Origin: Candidatus Saccharimonadota bacterium
GTDB lineage: Bacteria > Patescibacteriota > Saccharimonadia > Saccharimonadales > Saccharimonadaceae
Direction: 5' to 3'
Assembly (NCBI GenBank): GCA_027492735.1
Contig: JAPUEE010000024.1
Location: forward strand, 1 to 38,254
DNA length: 38,254 nt
How positions within the stretch are numbered: the stretch's first letter is position 1; each line of letters opens with the position of its first letter. Positions 1 to 6,125 of the stretch are shown here, piece after piece. The position numbers were made by a program, and so were the translations under genes. Under the pieces are notes generated by a model that did not search any database, was not told the origin of the DNA, and worked only from the letters and a program-made list of their open reading frames with translations.

Positions 1-51
1 AATTTGACCCCACTCTCCGGCATCGGAGCCTGGTGTTGGTAGACGAGTCAT
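1..51 (-). CDS. 5' end of an unidentified protein, runs off the window
   Basis: Only the first 17 codons are present: MTRLPTPGSDAGEWGQI. The ATG at 51 is preceded by a GGAGGT Shine-Dalgarno about 10 nt upstream (near 62-68), which makes the start convincing. From memory, N-termini of the form LPTPGxDxGxWG are common on secreted, tail-fibre-like or beta-helix surface proteins, where they precede a long repetitive or receptor-binding part. That family link is inference from a very short stretch. The gene lies behind a promoter with a 14-G run in its spacer (separate entry), an arrangement typical of phase-variable surface proteins. Confidence 0.6.
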   Translation of the reverse strand, partial: MTRLPTPGSDAGEWGQI

Positions 52-111
52 GATAGTGTTATACCTCCGTTTTTCAAAAATACTACTCTGTTAATGCTTA
101 TGTATTGTACT

Positions 112-141
112 ATTATAGCACCCCCCCCCCCCCCATCTGAA
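112..141 (-). promoter_or_regulatory. Promoter with 14-G homopolymer spacer, probable phase-variable switch
   Basis: Read on the minus strand, an extended -10 (TGC TATAAT, 120-112) is immediately preceded by an uninterrupted run of 14 G (134-121), and TTCAGA (141-136) matches 4 of 6 bases of a -35 box. The spacer is 18 bp in this assembly and consists of the G run plus TGC plus one base. Gain or loss of G by slippage would change the spacer length directly, as known for Neisseria porA and opc and Bordetella fim promoters. The predicted start of transcription is near 105, about 54 nt before the ATG at 51. Confidence 0.65.
121..134. repeat. Mononucleotide run, 14 C on plus strand / 14 G on minus
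   Basis: Fourteen consecutive C are seen on the plus strand. I noticed no other mononucleotide run of this length in the window. It is intergenic, between truB and the partial gene, and sits exactly where the spacer of the promoter for the partial gene would be. The true length in a population may vary, and sequencing error at homopolymers could also shift the count. Confidence 0.95.
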
Positions 142-179
142 GCAAGATACTTTAGATTAAGCAATGAGGGGGTCGAGGT

Positions 180-839
180 TTACTTTTCTATTTTTATGGT
201 TTCGCTGCTATTGATATCGTATGAACCAACTCTGGTACGGCGTAGTTCTGTAGTATAAGCGCCAGTACCTAGCGAGTCACCGATGTCTTTGGCGAGTGTT
301 CGAATATACGTACCAGATGATACACGCGTACAAATAGTCATGAGCGGATATTCGTAGCCGAGCAGCTCGATACTGTAGATTTCAACTTCTCGGGATGGCA
401 TCTCTATAGGCTGTCCGGTTCGTGCCAATTTATATGCTCGCTGTCCATTGATCTTTATGGCCGAAAAGACAGGTGGGGTTTGCGTAATCTTGCCCAGGAA
501 TGTCTCGACCGTCTGCCTCACCCGATGCTCGGTCGGGATATTCTGCACCGTCTGCTCAGTGATTTCACCCTCTGGATCACCGGTTGATGATGTAGCACCC
601 AACCTAATAGTTGCCTCATAGACTTTGTCTAATTTAGAGAATTCACTAGCTCGACGAGTGAACGTGCCACTAAGTAGAATCATTAACCCTGTCGCAAACG
701 GATCTAGAGTTCCGGTGTGTCCGACTTTGACTTTCCGTCCCGCCTGTTCGGATAGCTGACGACGAACCCTAGCAACAACTCCAAACGATGAAATACCGGC
801 GGGTTTATCAGCTAAAATGATTCGATCAAATTGTTCCAA
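180..839 (-). CDS. truB: tRNA pseudouridine(55) synthase TruB
   Basis: This enzyme isomerises U55 to pseudouridine in the T-loop of tRNAs. The N-terminus has the family pattern (IILADKPAGISSFGVV) and the catalytic motif GHTGTLDPFATG with Asp46. Later blocks YEATIRLG, PPVFSAIKINGQRAY and VSSGTYIRTLAKDIG are also typical. At 219 residues it lacks the C-terminal PUA-type part of the roughly 300-residue enzymes. The start codon is TTG: no ATG lies near the conserved N-terminus, and a TGA-TACAAT box (856-848) ends 8 nt upstream, so the mRNA may be leaderless. It follows the DHH-family gene by 22 bp, matching the widespread rbfA-DHH-truB order. Confidence 0.93.
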   Translation of the reverse strand: MEQFDRIILADKPAGISSFGVVARVRRQLSEQAGRKVKVGHTGTLDPFATGLMILLSGTFTRRASEFSKLDKVYEATIRLGATSSTGDPEGEITEQTVQNIPTEHRVRQTVETFLGKITQTPPVFSAIKINGQRAYKLARTGQPIEMPSREVEIYSIELLGYEYPLMTICTRVSSGTYIRTLAKDIGDSLGTGAYTTELRRTRVGSYDINSSETIKIEK

Positions 840-847
840 TAGCCCCT

Positions 848-856
848 ATTGTATCA
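848..856 (-). promoter_or_regulatory. Extended -10 element directly ahead of truB
   Basis: TGA-TACAAT on the minus strand lies between the stop of the DHH gene and the TTG start of truB, with an 8-nt gap (AGGGGCTA) to the start codon. The gap would place the transcript start at or next to the initiation codon. AGGGG is too close to the start to act as a normal Shine-Dalgarno. Confidence 0.4.
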
Positions 857-861
857 TTTAA

Positions 862-2697
862 TTACTGACCTGGTATGCGATACTGCGCTGGATCATCCGA
901 AGCTGTATCTACCGGAGGAAAGAGCGTACTAGCCTCTGGTTGAGCTGTCGTGGCAGGCTCAGGTAGTGAGGAGACAGTAGTAGGAACTGGTGGTAAATCA
1001 AATGTTGGCACAGTAGTAGATGGTGGCAACGTACCTACATCAGGTAGCGGCATCGGTGGCGGTGGAGGCAACGGTAAATCAAAGTTAGCCGGCGGTAGTG
1101 GTGGCATAGTAGTGTCAACCGAGCTAGGTTCTGTAGTTATCTGAGTAGGAGATGGCAATTCAGCTGCTACAGTCTGCGCATCAGTAACCTGTCCTGCAGT
1201 AGTTTCAGCTGGTTGAGCTGCCGATAGCGCTGCTGTCAAATCATCGTTAGTCGTATTTTCTAATGGAGGTACATCAGATGATAACGTTGGCTGAGTGACT
1301 GGCGCAGATACTGGACTCGGTAGCTTTGTGGTCACCACGTTCGGATTCGTATCAATCATTGGAGATACCGGTGGAGCAGTTGCTATATCACCGACATGCG
1401 ACAAAGGAGCCGAGGCTACGCTCTGCAGAGGCGTTTCGTCTGACTGGGTTGCAGCACTGAGAGGATTAGTAATTCGCTCTTCGACATATGGCATACCATG
1501 AGATAATTGCGGTCCGTCATCAATAGTAGTGCTCAGATCATCGAGTACTGGCTGTGTCGCATTAGCCGCCACGACAGTGTCGAGGGCTGTTTCAGTGGGA
1601 TCACTTTCGACTACGGAGGTAGATTCTGGCCTAGGCTCTGGTTTAGGTGCCAAGCTAGCCTCGGTTAATTGAGATTCGGCAACCGCTAGAGCATCGGCGC
1701 TTCTCTGTTCTGCTAGACGCCGCGTTTCTGCTTCGACCATGTCATTCATAGTGTCTGCAATATCTGGCTGCTTTACAAGATCGACTTCGGGCTCGATAGT
1801 AGACTGGCTCGGTTCACTTGCCACAGCGGTCTCAGCGTGATTCAATGCTAGCTCGCTACCACTATTCGCGCTAGGGTTAGTTTCGGCTGTTCCGCTGGCA
1901 AGGTCCAACCCCTCGGTTGCTGCCGCAAGTTCGGAGGAGATTAATTGCTGATTAGCTCCCTTTGCCATTAAATTAGCCGCCAATGTCATAACCGACGGAG
2001 ACGTTTTTTCGTTACGGAATTGATCAGTCGCAGCAACTATTCCAGTTAACAAAGAGGTCGCCGTTTGCTCATCGAGTAGAGGTTTTTCCTTGGTGTCTAG
2101 GCCGCCGATCAGACTGGCTACCATTTCTGAAAAACTGCTCGCTTCCGGCTTTTGCCAATTGATTGACCCTAGGGAGCCTTCGGTCGCATCAATATTGATC
2201 GTCGCGACAGTAGCATCATGGAAAATTCGACCATGTGCAGCAATTGCTGCATCGAGGTCTTCTTTTTTATCAACACCAACCGCTATAACTAATTCAACAT
2301 TGAATTCGCCTTCGCTAAAGCTCAGATCGGTTTCTGAAATCGTCGTGCGATAAGGAGTAATAAGGACTTTTACGATATCGCCATCAACTTTGAAACGTAG
2401 CCGATCGGCCTTTTGTTTGTCGAGAGAAATGATAAAATCACGCAAGCTATCGGCGTTATTTTCAAAGGTTTTTTCCGGCTCTAGAAAGTTTATGGCCGAT
2501 GGCATGACGCCACTGAACACTGCTGTGGCGTGTTTTTCCATCTTGTCGAGCGCTAGCGTCAAAGCCAATGCCGCAGCCAATTGATCAACACTCGGATCAC
2601 GCGAAACCGTAATCAAGATATTGCTCAGTGACTTTATTTTAGCCGCTATTTGCGTTTCAGCAGATTTGTCGACCGAAGTTTTTGATTTATCGTTCAT
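862..2697 (-). CDS. Degenerate DHH-family (NrnA-like) protein with long Ser/Thr/Pro-rich tail
   Basis: Residues 20-260 keep the layout of NrnA-like DHH phosphoesterases: an N-terminal Rossmann-like start (ILITVSRDPSVDQLAAALAL, 27-46), a second strand (VELVIAVGVDKKED, 134-147), and a block like the fourth motif (TSLLTGIVAATDQFRN, 214-229). The metal-binding residues are largely gone: the DHH triplet position reads NIDAT (168-172), and the usual TDTG reads AATD. Residues 265-611 are low complexity, rich in Ser, Thr, Pro, Ala and acidic residues, ending in proline runs. No signal peptide or membrane segment is seen. A DHH gene just upstream of truB is conserved synteny. I infer a pseudoenzyme with a binding or scaffold role; the function is unknown. 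Confidence 0.65.
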   Translation of the reverse strand: MNDKSKTSVDKSAETQIAAKIKSLSNILITVSRDPSVDQLAAALALTLALDKMEKHATAVFSGVMPSAINFLEPEKTFENNADSLRDFIISLDKQKADRLRFKVDGDIVKVLITPYRTTISETDLSFSEGEFNVELVIAVGVDKKEDLDAAIAAHGRIFHDATVATINIDATEGSLGSINWQKPEASSFSEMVASLIGGLDTKEKPLLDEQTATSLLTGIVAATDQFRNEKTSPSVMTLAANLMAKGANQQLISSELAAATEGLDLASGTAETNPSANSGSELALNHAETAVASEPSQSTIEPEVDLVKQPDIADTMNDMVEAETRRLAEQRSADALAVAESQLTEASLAPKPEPRPESTSVVESDPTETALDTVVAANATQPVLDDLSTTIDDGPQLSHGMPYVEERITNPLSAATQSDETPLQSVASAPLSHVGDIATAPPVSPMIDTNPNVVTTKLPSPVSAPVTQPTLSSDVPPLENTTNDDLTAALSAAQPAETTAGQVTDAQTVAAELPSPTQITTEPSSVDTTMPPLPPANFDLPLPPPPPMPLPDVGTLPPSTTVPTFDLPPVPTTVSSLPEPATTAQPEASTLFPPVDTASDDPAQYRIPGQ

Positions 2698-2721
2698 TTT
2701 TTAATAATCCTTTATGGTGTA

Positions 2722-2751
2722 ATTTTAACATAACCATTTGATTATAGTCAA
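2722..2751 (-). promoter_or_regulatory. Promoter of the DHH-family gene
   Basis: On the minus strand: -35 TTGACT (2751-2746), 18-bp spacer, extended -10 TGT-TAAAAT (2730-2722). Transcription would start about 18 nt before the ATG at 2697, leaving room for the AAAGGA motif seen upstream of that start. Its -35 box lies 4 bp from the -35 box of the rpsT promoter on the other strand. Confidence 0.65.
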
Positions 2752-2755
2752 GCGA

Positions 2756-2784
2756 TTGACCTCTGCTCGATTTTGCTGTATAAT
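2756..2784 (+). promoter_or_regulatory. Promoter of rpsT
   Basis: TTGACC (2756-2761), a 17-bp spacer and a perfect TATAAT (2779-2784). It is close to consensus, as expected for a ribosomal protein gene. The leader to the ATG at 2844 is about 53 nt and contains AAAGGAG at the right distance. Confidence 0.85.
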
Positions 2785-2843
2785 CGCGTAGTTAAATGAT
2801 AACGCGTCAACGGTCTTAGGATCGCCGCGAAAGGAGTAATTCT

Positions 2844-3233
2844 ATGCCGATTATTAAATCAGCAGTCAAAAAAATGCGCCAGGATCAAAAGCGCTATGCG
2901 CAGAACCTACGCACTAAACGAGCGTTACGCACAGCTGTCAAAGCGTTCGAAACAAAGCCAACTTTCGATACCTTACGCGCGGCCCAGAGTGCTATCGATA
3001 CTGCAGTAAAAAAGAACGTTCTAACCAAAGCTGCAGCTGGTCGTCGCATGTCTCATTTGTCAGCTACCGCAAAAGCTGCGGGCGTTAAGATCCCAGTCGC
3101 TACTAAAAAGGCCGCTCCAAAAGCTACTGCAACTAAAGCTGCTGCCAAGCCAGCTGCCAAGAAAGCACCAGCTAAAGCAACCACTACCACCAAAAAAGCT
3201 CCGGCAAAGAAACCGGCCGCTAAAAAAGCTTAG
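2844..3233 (+). CDS. rpsT: Small ribosomal subunit protein bS20 with basic C-terminal tail
   Basis: bS20 binds 16S rRNA in the body of the 30S subunit. Residues 1-83 match the family: SAVKKMRQDQKRYAQNLRTK at the N-terminus, then the helical core with KKNVLTKAAAGRRMSHL. Residues 84-129 form an extra tail made almost only of Lys, Ala, Pro and Thr (PAKKAPAKA-like units), resembling histone H1 or mycobacterial HupB tails; normal bS20 is about 87 residues. The start is fixed by AAAGGAG 8 nt upstream of the ATG. The gene stands alone between a strong promoter and a terminator. Confidence 0.95.
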   Translation: MPIIKSAVKKMRQDQKRYAQNLRTKRALRTAVKAFETKPTFDTLRAAQSAIDTAVKKNVLTKAAAGRRMSHLSATAKAAGVKIPVATKKAAPKATATKAAAKPAAKKAPAKATTTTKKAPAKKPAAKKA

Positions 3234-3247
3234 TCATTAGAAACTTG

Positions 3248-3283
3248 AAATAGTCCGCGCTCAAAAAGTCGGACTATTTTTAT
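3248..3283 (+). terminator. Rho-independent terminator after rpsT
   Basis: A 10-bp perfect stem (AAATAGTCCG 3248-3257 with CGGACTATTT 3270-3279) with a 12-nt loop runs into a short T stretch. It overlaps the stop codon of holA on the opposite strand, so it may separate the convergent transcripts. Confidence 0.8.
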
Positions 3284-4203
3284 ATCTTGCCGATCGCAAT
3301 GGAAATCAAGGCCCACGCTTCGGTTGGGCGAGACAGCTTGATTTTTGCATCAGTGGCAGCTAACAGTGCCGCGATTTGCTTTACACGTTCTTTTTGCTGT
3401 TCTGAGTCCCCTATACGCCGCGCTACTTCACCCATTTTTGACAATTGGAAAGGGTGGATTTTTAATGTTGATGCTACATCTCTCTGACCAGCCCCATGTA
3501 TGGCAGCAGCGAGAGCAAACGCCTGGCTCGCTAATAGTCCCATAAACTTGTTCGGGTCTTCGAGGCTTGCTAATTTTTCTAGCTCCACAAGAGCCACTTC
3601 GCGCCGGCCCGAGATGACTTGTTCAAAAATCATAAATGCATTGGCTTCTAGATTAGGCTCGACATACTGACGCACCAGCTGTGGTGTTACTACTTGGTCG
3701 AGCGTTCGTAATTTAGCAACTTCCATGGCTAAACGCCACTCGTCACCGCCCGTTGCACTAATCAATTCATCAACTGCCGTTGATTTGTATTCTAGACCGC
3801 TAGACGCTAGTTCTTGGCGAAGCCAGTCAGCCAGCTCATGACCTTTTAATAACTGAAACTCTCTGACCGACGCAGAAGCTTTTAACGCCTTGAACGTCTT
3901 GGTTCGTTTATCTGGAGAAGTAACTGCTATTATTAGAGAGGTCCCGTCAACTACTCGATCCAGATTTTCGCCCACGGTCACCCAGGCAGCACTATTACGA
4001 TCGAGATCCTCGAGCACAATGAGCCGCTCGGGGGCAAATAGATTTACATTAACGATATCAGCAATGAGACGCTGTGGTTCAATATCGCTACCGTCCATCT
4101 GAGTAACCGCATCAGTACCATGCTTCCTCGTAAAAGCTGCCACTAATTCATCAACTGCCCGTTTCCTGAGCAAGTTATTTTCACCATAATAAAGATAGAT
4201 CAC
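3280..4203 (-). CDS. holA: DNA polymerase III subunit delta
   Basis: The clamp-loader delta subunit opens the beta clamp for loading onto DNA. The N-terminus (MIYLYYGENNLLRKRAVDELVAAF) is the usual delta start, followed by the divergent AAA+ fold (VNLFAPERLIVLEDLD, about 52-67; GTSLIIAVTSPDKRTKTFKAL) and the C-terminal collar helices (LEANAFMIFEQVISGRREVAL; AFALAAAIHGAGQ; KIHPFQLSKMGEVAR). At 307 residues it is slightly shorter than E. coli HolA (343). Its ATG overlaps the stop of the upstream unknown gene by 4 nt, so the two are co-transcribed. Confidence 0.88.
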   Translation of the reverse strand: MIYLYYGENNLLRKRAVDELVAAFTRKHGTDAVTQMDGSDIEPQRLIADIVNVNLFAPERLIVLEDLDRNSAAWVTVGENLDRVVDGTSLIIAVTSPDKRTKTFKALKASASVREFQLLKGHELADWLRQELASSGLEYKSTAVDELISATGGDEWRLAMEVAKLRTLDQVVTPQLVRQYVEPNLEANAFMIFEQVISGRREVALVELEKLASLEDPNKFMGLLASQAFALAAAIHGAGQRDVASTLKIHPFQLSKMGEVARRIGDSEQQKERVKQIAALLAATDAKIKLSRPTEAWALISIAIGKI

Positions 4204-4718
4204 GACTCTATTGTACTGGATTCCCTTGTCGTCATAAAGTCAGGAGATAAGATGCCTTCGTTAATGGCGAGCGCTGCGATCGCTTTTTGCTCGCCCGAAT
4301 AGTCAAACATGCCGCCGTCTTCTGGGTGAAAACCAACTTTATGATCTGGATATAGCAGCCCGAGGATAGCATATTGCGGCATCACTGGTGTCGCCTTGAA
4401 TGTTGCGTCATTATTCATATTTGATTCCATAGCCTCTACCCGATCCTCAAATGAACCTACGTTTTCATCTTTGTAATAGCGAGCTCGAATAGTATCGAGG
4501 AATTGTTCGCGTCTAGCCCTGACAGCTCCGACCAAGGCAAGTCTCTCTGTTATATCGAGATGACTAGCCAATTGACTAGCTAGTTCTGCTAATTGATAGC
4601 GATCACGGCTACCCGCATAAGCATCCCACCTTACAATCTCATCTTTTGTCCGGGCCTCATCAAAGTCATCCGGTACTGTATCGGTGATGATTGAAAAGCT
4701 TCCTACATCTATAGCCAT
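4200..4718 (-). CDS. Unknown protein translated with holA
   Basis: I do not recognise this 172-residue protein. It is soluble and acidic, without signal peptide or membrane segment. A helical middle (YQLAELASQLASHLDITERLALVGAVRARREQFLDTIRARYY, about 41-82) is followed by a loop and a C-terminal part with MPQYAILGLLYPDHKVGFHPEDGG. The overlap of 4 nt with holA implies co-expression and perhaps a replication link, which is inference. No Shine-Dalgarno is visible before the ATG; an extended -10 (TGT-TATAAT, 4756-4748) lies 29 nt upstream. Confidence 0.7.
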   Translation of the reverse strand: MAIDVGSFSIITDTVPDDFDEARTKDEIVRWDAYAGSRDRYQLAELASQLASHLDITERLALVGAVRARREQFLDTIRARYYKDENVGSFEDRVEAMESNMNNDATFKATPVMPQYAILGLLYPDHKVGFHPEDGGMFDYSGEQKAIAALAINEGILSPDFMTTRESSTIES

Positions 4719-4747
4719 ATCATTGTATTTTCTAAGATTACTTAACC

Positions 4748-4774
4748 ATTATAACACTTGTAGTCAATAGTCAA
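4748..4774 (-). promoter_or_regulatory. Promoter of the unknown gene-holA operon
   Basis: Minus strand TGT-TATAAT (4756-4748) is an extended -10. A TTGACT lies at 4774-4769 (spacer only 15 bp), with a second TTGACT copy 7 bp closer. The extended -10 is the strong part of this call. Confidence 0.5.
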
Positions 4775-4812
4775 GGGGGTTCTCAGTAAATTAACCATCT
4801 TTGGTGTATAAT

Positions 4813-4842
4813 TTGACACTTTGAGATTAACTGTGCTATTAT
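4813..4842 (+). promoter_or_regulatory. Strong promoter of the structured RNA/leader
   Basis: A perfect -35 TTGACA (4813-4818), 18-bp spacer, and extended -10 TGC-TATTAT (4834-4842). Transcription should start near 4849-4850. It is among the best promoters in the window yet lies 166 nt before the next start codon, so it serves the RNA described in the next entry. Confidence 0.8.
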
Positions 4843-4848
4843 TTGCTC

Positions 4849-4994
4849 TACAATGACCCATTTAGCCAAAGCGCAGAACTTGTTGTCCCTCAGCCTACCC
4901 GGGCTGTGCTTTAGCAATACTGAAGCCACCACCTAAACGGTGAACCGCACAGCCCTCAGACAAAGTGGTTTCAGCGAATGAAACTACTTTTTTT
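4849..4994 (+). ncRNA. Candidate small RNA or cis-acting attenuator, unclassified
   Basis: About 145 nt between a consensus promoter and an intrinsic terminator, with no protein of its own. Visible pairings: a perfect 9-bp helix GGGCTGTGC (4901-4909) with GCACAGCCC (4947-4955), inside it TTTAG (4910-4914) with CTAAA (4933-4937) or CACC with GGTG. Alternatives exist: GGCTG (4902-4906) can pair instead with CAGCC (4891-4895), and CTGAAGCCAC (4920-4929) can pair over 10 bp (one G-U) with the 5' arm of the terminator (4965-4974). Such mutually exclusive helices are the mark of an attenuator or riboswitch for the gene at 5016. A free-standing sRNA is the alternative. I could not match it to 6S, SRP, tmRNA or a named riboswitch. 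Confidence 0.6.
4964..4994 (+). terminator. Rho-independent terminator of the structured RNA
   Basis: Stem AGTGGTTTCA (4964-4973) with TGAAACTACT (4979-4988), one G-U pair, 5-nt loop GCGAA, followed by seven T (4988-4994). It lies 21 nt before the ATG of the 76-residue protein, so read-through decides whether that gene is expressed from the 4813 promoter. Confidence 0.85.
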
Positions 4995-5015
4995 AAATCT
5001 CGAAAGGATATCACT

Positions 5016-5246
5016 ATGAATGCAGATAAGTCTAGTTATGCTGAGCCGATCGTAAATGGCACCATTAAAGATGTACATGGAAATGAATATGAGGTCGTAA
5101 ATGGTAAAGTAGGTCGTCTTATCGATCCATCCCATGATCGGCAAGAGATGATGGTTGACGATCGACCACATCATTCAGGAGAAGCTGGGGCAACTGCAGC
5201 GAAAATGACTGTTGAGATGGTCTACCAGGCCGACCGTAGTGTATAA
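5016..5246 (+). CDS. Unknown 76-residue protein downstream of the structured leader
   Basis: I recognise no family. The ATG at 5016 is preceded by AAAGGAT, 8 nt upstream; an in-frame GTG at 4965 is inside the terminator stem and is not a credible start. The protein is hydrophilic with a short repeat-like beta pattern (IVNGTIKDVHGNEYEVVNGKVGRLI, 11-35; VNG occurs twice) and a His/Asp-rich middle (SHDRQEMMVDDRPHHSGEAG). No membrane segment. Its TAA directly abuts the stop of mutM on the other strand with no base between. Expression probably depends on the attenuator-like leader. Confidence 0.6.
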   Translation: MNADKSSYAEPIVNGTIKDVHGNEYEVVNGKVGRLIDPSHDRQEMMVDDRPHHSGEAGATAAKMTVEMVYQADRSV

Positions 5247-6125
5247 CTACAAGGATTTGGGTGGCTGTTGACATACCGGACAAATATGCGTACCGCGTCC
5301 AGCCACTCGAATTTTTTCGATAATAGTACCGCAACGTGGGCAGGCTAGCCCCTCTCGACGGAAAACATTAACGAACAAATCGAGATAGTTACCCCTAGAT
5401 CCATCAGCCTTGACGTAATTTTGCATCGAGCTGCCGCCAGACTCTATCGATGTAGTCATGGCCGTAATTGCCCCTTTTAGTATGGATGCTAGCTGACTAT
5501 CCGTGAGATCGCGAACTCTCGTCTCTGGATGGATCTTGGCTAGCCACAAAGCCTCGTCAGCATAAATATTGCCGATACCGGCCACGACAGACTGATCCAA
5601 AATTGCTGCCTTGATCGTCGTATTATTACGTCGACGGACTCTGGTTAGGAATTCTTTTGCGGGATGACCAATTAATGGCTCTGGGCCAAGTTTACTAATA
5701 AATTCTAGTTCATCAATGGTAATCGTCGGTAGTAATTTGATCCAACCAAATTTTCGCTGATCGTTAAAAAATAGCTTTGCGCCGTCATCGAGAACGAAAT
5801 AAACTCTGGTTGATGTATTTGGTAGGTCGTCAACGAATGACTCATTTGGATGGCCGCCGGCCCAATTTTCGGCACCACGCAAGATTATCTGTCCTGTCAT
5901 CTTTAAATGGAGTACTAACGAATAGTCGGTCGATAAATCTATCATCAATACTTTGGCGCGGCGGCGAATGTTTTTTATCGTGGATCCGACAATAAATTGT
6001 TTTATGTCTTCGCTGCTCCCATGAAACGATTTTTCGTTCGAAATAACGACATCCATAATTTGACGCCCAACCAGTATCGGTTCTAAACCCCGACGAATTG
6101 TCTCGACTTCTGGTAGTTCAGGCAT
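5247..6125 (-). CDS. mutM: Formamidopyrimidine-DNA glycosylase (Fpg/MutM)
   Basis: This bifunctional glycosylase/AP lyase removes 8-oxoguanine and ring-opened purines. The mature N-terminal PELPEVETIRRGL gives the catalytic Pro2 and Glu3; LVLHLKMTGQ holds the conserved Lys. The helix-two-turn-helix (LDQSVVAGIGNIYADEALW) and the C-terminal zinc finger are intact: CPRCG and, 20 residues on, CPVCQ. The 292-residue length is normal. The start overlaps the end of the HAD gene by 8 nt. It is the last gene of the ftsK-dut-HAD-mutM unit and, with dut, gives that unit a role in keeping the DNA free of damaged or wrong bases. Confidence 0.96.
   Translation of the reverse strand: MPELPEVETIRRGLEPILVGRQIMDVVISNEKSFHGSSEDIKQFIVGSTIKNIRRRAKVLMIDLSTDYSLVLHLKMTGQIILRGAENWAGGHPNESFVDDLPNTSTRVYFVLDDGAKLFFNDQRKFGWIKLLPTITIDELEFISKLGPEPLIGHPAKEFLTRVRRRNNTTIKAAILDQSVVAGIGNIYADEALWLAKIHPETRVRDLTDSQLASILKGAITAMTTSIESGGSSMQNYVKADGSRGNYLDLFVNVFRREGLACPRCGTIIEKIRVAGRGTHICPVCQQPPKSL

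Noticed and set aside
950-1144. Plus-strand glycine-rich frame opposite the tail of the DHH protein
   Set aside because: It is the reverse complement of low-complexity Pro/Thr codons; no start signals.
4849-4994. 6S RNA, SRP RNA or tmRNA identity for the structured RNA
   Set aside because: It lacks the SRP GGAAG/tetraloop pattern and the tmRNA tRNA-like ends, is too short for RNase P or tmRNA, and I could not trace the 6S open-bubble layout with confidence.
4965-5015. GTG start at 4965 giving a 93-residue version of the small protein
   Set aside because: The GTG lies in the 5' arm of a strong terminator hairpin; ATG 5016 has AAAGGAT at the right distance.
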